This document shows, piece after piece, positions 15,890-17,150 of a stretch of 17,150 bases of DNA. Numbering within the stretch: the stretch's first letter is position 1; each line of letters begins with the position of its first letter. This DNA is from Pavlovales sp. CCMP2436 (taxonomy: Eukaryota > Haptophyta > Pavlovophyceae > Pavlovales). The stretch spans positions 411,765 to 428,914 of the forward strand of contig MU631329.1 of assembly GCA_026770615.1 (NCBI GenBank), written 5' to 3'. The notes beneath the pieces are model-generated. The model worked only from the letters and a program-made list of their open reading frames with translations, was not told where the DNA came from and searched no databases. Made by a program: the position numbers and the translations under genes.

Positions 15890-16467
15890 GGGCCGCCATC
15901 GTTCCGTAGAACCGCATCGAACGGACCGTGAGTCCGATTCCCATGGTAGTCCGATAAAATGTCGCCGTGATGCCTATTTTCATATTTAATACAACTTCAA
16001 CAATTGCAACAACCCCGGGGACCTAGGGTCACCGCAAATCACCATGGACAGGACGACATGGGGGTATCCAGGAATCAATCAGATTGACGATACGGCCTCC
16101 CGTTGGTCCGTTATGATCTCTTGAAATCACTACAAAAAAATACAATTTTTTTTGGCATGGAGGCCAAGTTTAGGGCATATGGGCGCACGTGCCAGTAGCT
16201 TGCCAGCGCGTCAACGAGGACCTACTCTAACTCTAAGCGGAGGGGGGGCTCGGCATGGTGTGTGGGGTAGCCTAGACACCCCCAGGTGTGTTTGGCGCAC
16301 CCCTGGTGCAGCCCAGAGCACCCTCTGGCCACGCACCTATCGGTACCACCCTGAGAATTTTCTGTTAGAATAGGAATTTTTATTTTTTTAATTTCGGCAT
16401 TTAATTAGTAGTAGCACTAAATTAGTTATTGAGGATGTTATGATGGGCCGAGGCTATTTACCTGCCT
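15890..16467. other. No gene supported
   Basis: The region contains an AT-rich part and short homopolymers (A7 near 16134, T8 near 16146). It also contains a small palindrome, CCCCGGGG, near 16013. No frame has convincing protein-like composition. Confidence 0.4.
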
Positions 16468-16500
16468 CTTGAGACCAACTTGAGACCAACTTGAGACCAA
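16468..16500. repeat. 11-bp tandem repeat, three exact units
   Basis: CTTGAGACCAA is repeated three times without change (16468-16478, 16479-16489, 16490-16500). Confidence 0.9.
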
Positions 16501-17150
16501 AGTTGAAACCTTCCAAAGCTCAGCTCCGGAGCACGAAATAGAGACCAATGAATGGCAGCAGTGCGCACCCATCTTCTTGCAATGACGAAACCAAAACAGC
16601 GAGGGGAGAGGAGAAGAGGGAGCCGGTGAAAGCGAGCGAGGGTGTGGGCGTGGTGGAGATGGGAACGGTGGCAGCGGCAGCCGCAGCAGCTCGAGAGAAG
16701 GAAACGGCAAGCTGTGGTGAAAGTCGAAAGTTGGCGGCTGGGACGAGGACGACAGCGGCACATGGAAGGCGGCGGCGGCGGCTACAATGTGGCAAGGACA
16801 TTGGCGTGTCCGGCAACTCAACGATGTAATTTTTCAGTGGTGGTTACGAAGCTCAGGCGCAGCTGAAGACCTGCTGGAACGGCGGATGCACTTGTGAAAG
16901 TGACGTCGTTATAAACCGACGACGATGAGAGGACTCGCGCGGAATAAATGATATAGATAGGTTTGGGCTCCTTCTTCAACCAGTCCTTCCAACGCGCCCC
17001 CGCGCTGCAGTCCGCGCCCCGCACGCGCGAACGAGTTCACGGCATTCAAACCCCCGTCGCTTCCTAGCGACACGCCGACGGTGAGATCACCAATGAACTC
17101 GCTCGCTCGCGCTCGGCCGGACGGCCTCGCGTTGCCTGGTTTGGCTCCTT
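16501..17150. other. No gene supported
   Basis: Purine-rich plus-strand sequence (AGAGGAGAAGAGGGAG and similar) gives open frames on both strands that are low in complexity. A minus-strand frame without a start stays open from the window edge to TAA at 16909-16911; it may be a terminal exon but nothing in it is recognisable. Confidence 0.35.

Noticed and set aside
16438..16829. Pro/Ser/Leu-rich minus-strand frames and their plus-strand counterparts
   Set aside because: Low-complexity purine/pyrimidine asymmetry explains them.
16909..17150. Minus-strand frame open from the window edge
   Set aside because: No start, no recognisable domain, GC-rich; chance cannot be excluded.

Overview
The window looks like nuclear DNA from a GC-rich unicellular eukaryote, most likely an alga (haptophyte, pelagophyte or green; I cannot place it further). 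The reasons are GT-AG introns of about 40-130 nt, homopolymer C runs beside intron acceptors, abundant microsatellites, a Ty1/copia retrotransposon, and no bacterial-type operons or ribosome binding sites.

Layout. Positions 1-2131 hold no convincing gene, only short direct repeats, a GC-rich block of interspersed motifs (about 1140-1620) and a C-rich tract. A four-exon gene fragment runs on the minus strand from 3190 to 2132; its first exon weakly recalls the N-terminal part of fungal HIS4. Next comes a dead Ty1/copia element on the plus strand (candidate start about 3457, last coding base 10278) with gag, an 8-residue repeat tract, an unusual Cys-rich zinc module, protease, integrase, reverse transcriptase and RNase H. 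It is broken by about six frame changes and several stops, and no 3' LTR is visible. Directly against its 3' end sits a 2.5-kb foldback-type element (10301-12827). Its outer inverted repeats of about 527 bp are nearly identical and carry an ordered GTATCC array plus the start of a gene for a signal-anchor-like protein. Its inner arms are diverged copies of one unrecognised gene. From 12916 to 13559 are two exons of an unrecognised host gene, followed by GC-rich minisatellite sequence, a tandem pair of TA-flanked palindromic MITE-like elements (14601-14965), a frameshifted gene relic on the minus strand (about 15000-15883) and about 1.2 kb without a supported gene.

How it fits together. Two outward-pointing host gene pieces (2132-3190 minus, 12916-13559 plus) flank about 9.5 kb of nested mobile DNA. 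The copia copy keeps its RT and integrase catalytic residues but has lost the protease active-site dipeptide, most integrase zinc ligands and one gag zinc-knuckle Cys, so it is not autonomous. The least familiar items are the Cys-rich module between gag and pol, and the foldback element with its ordered GTATCC array and captured or own gene in both arms.
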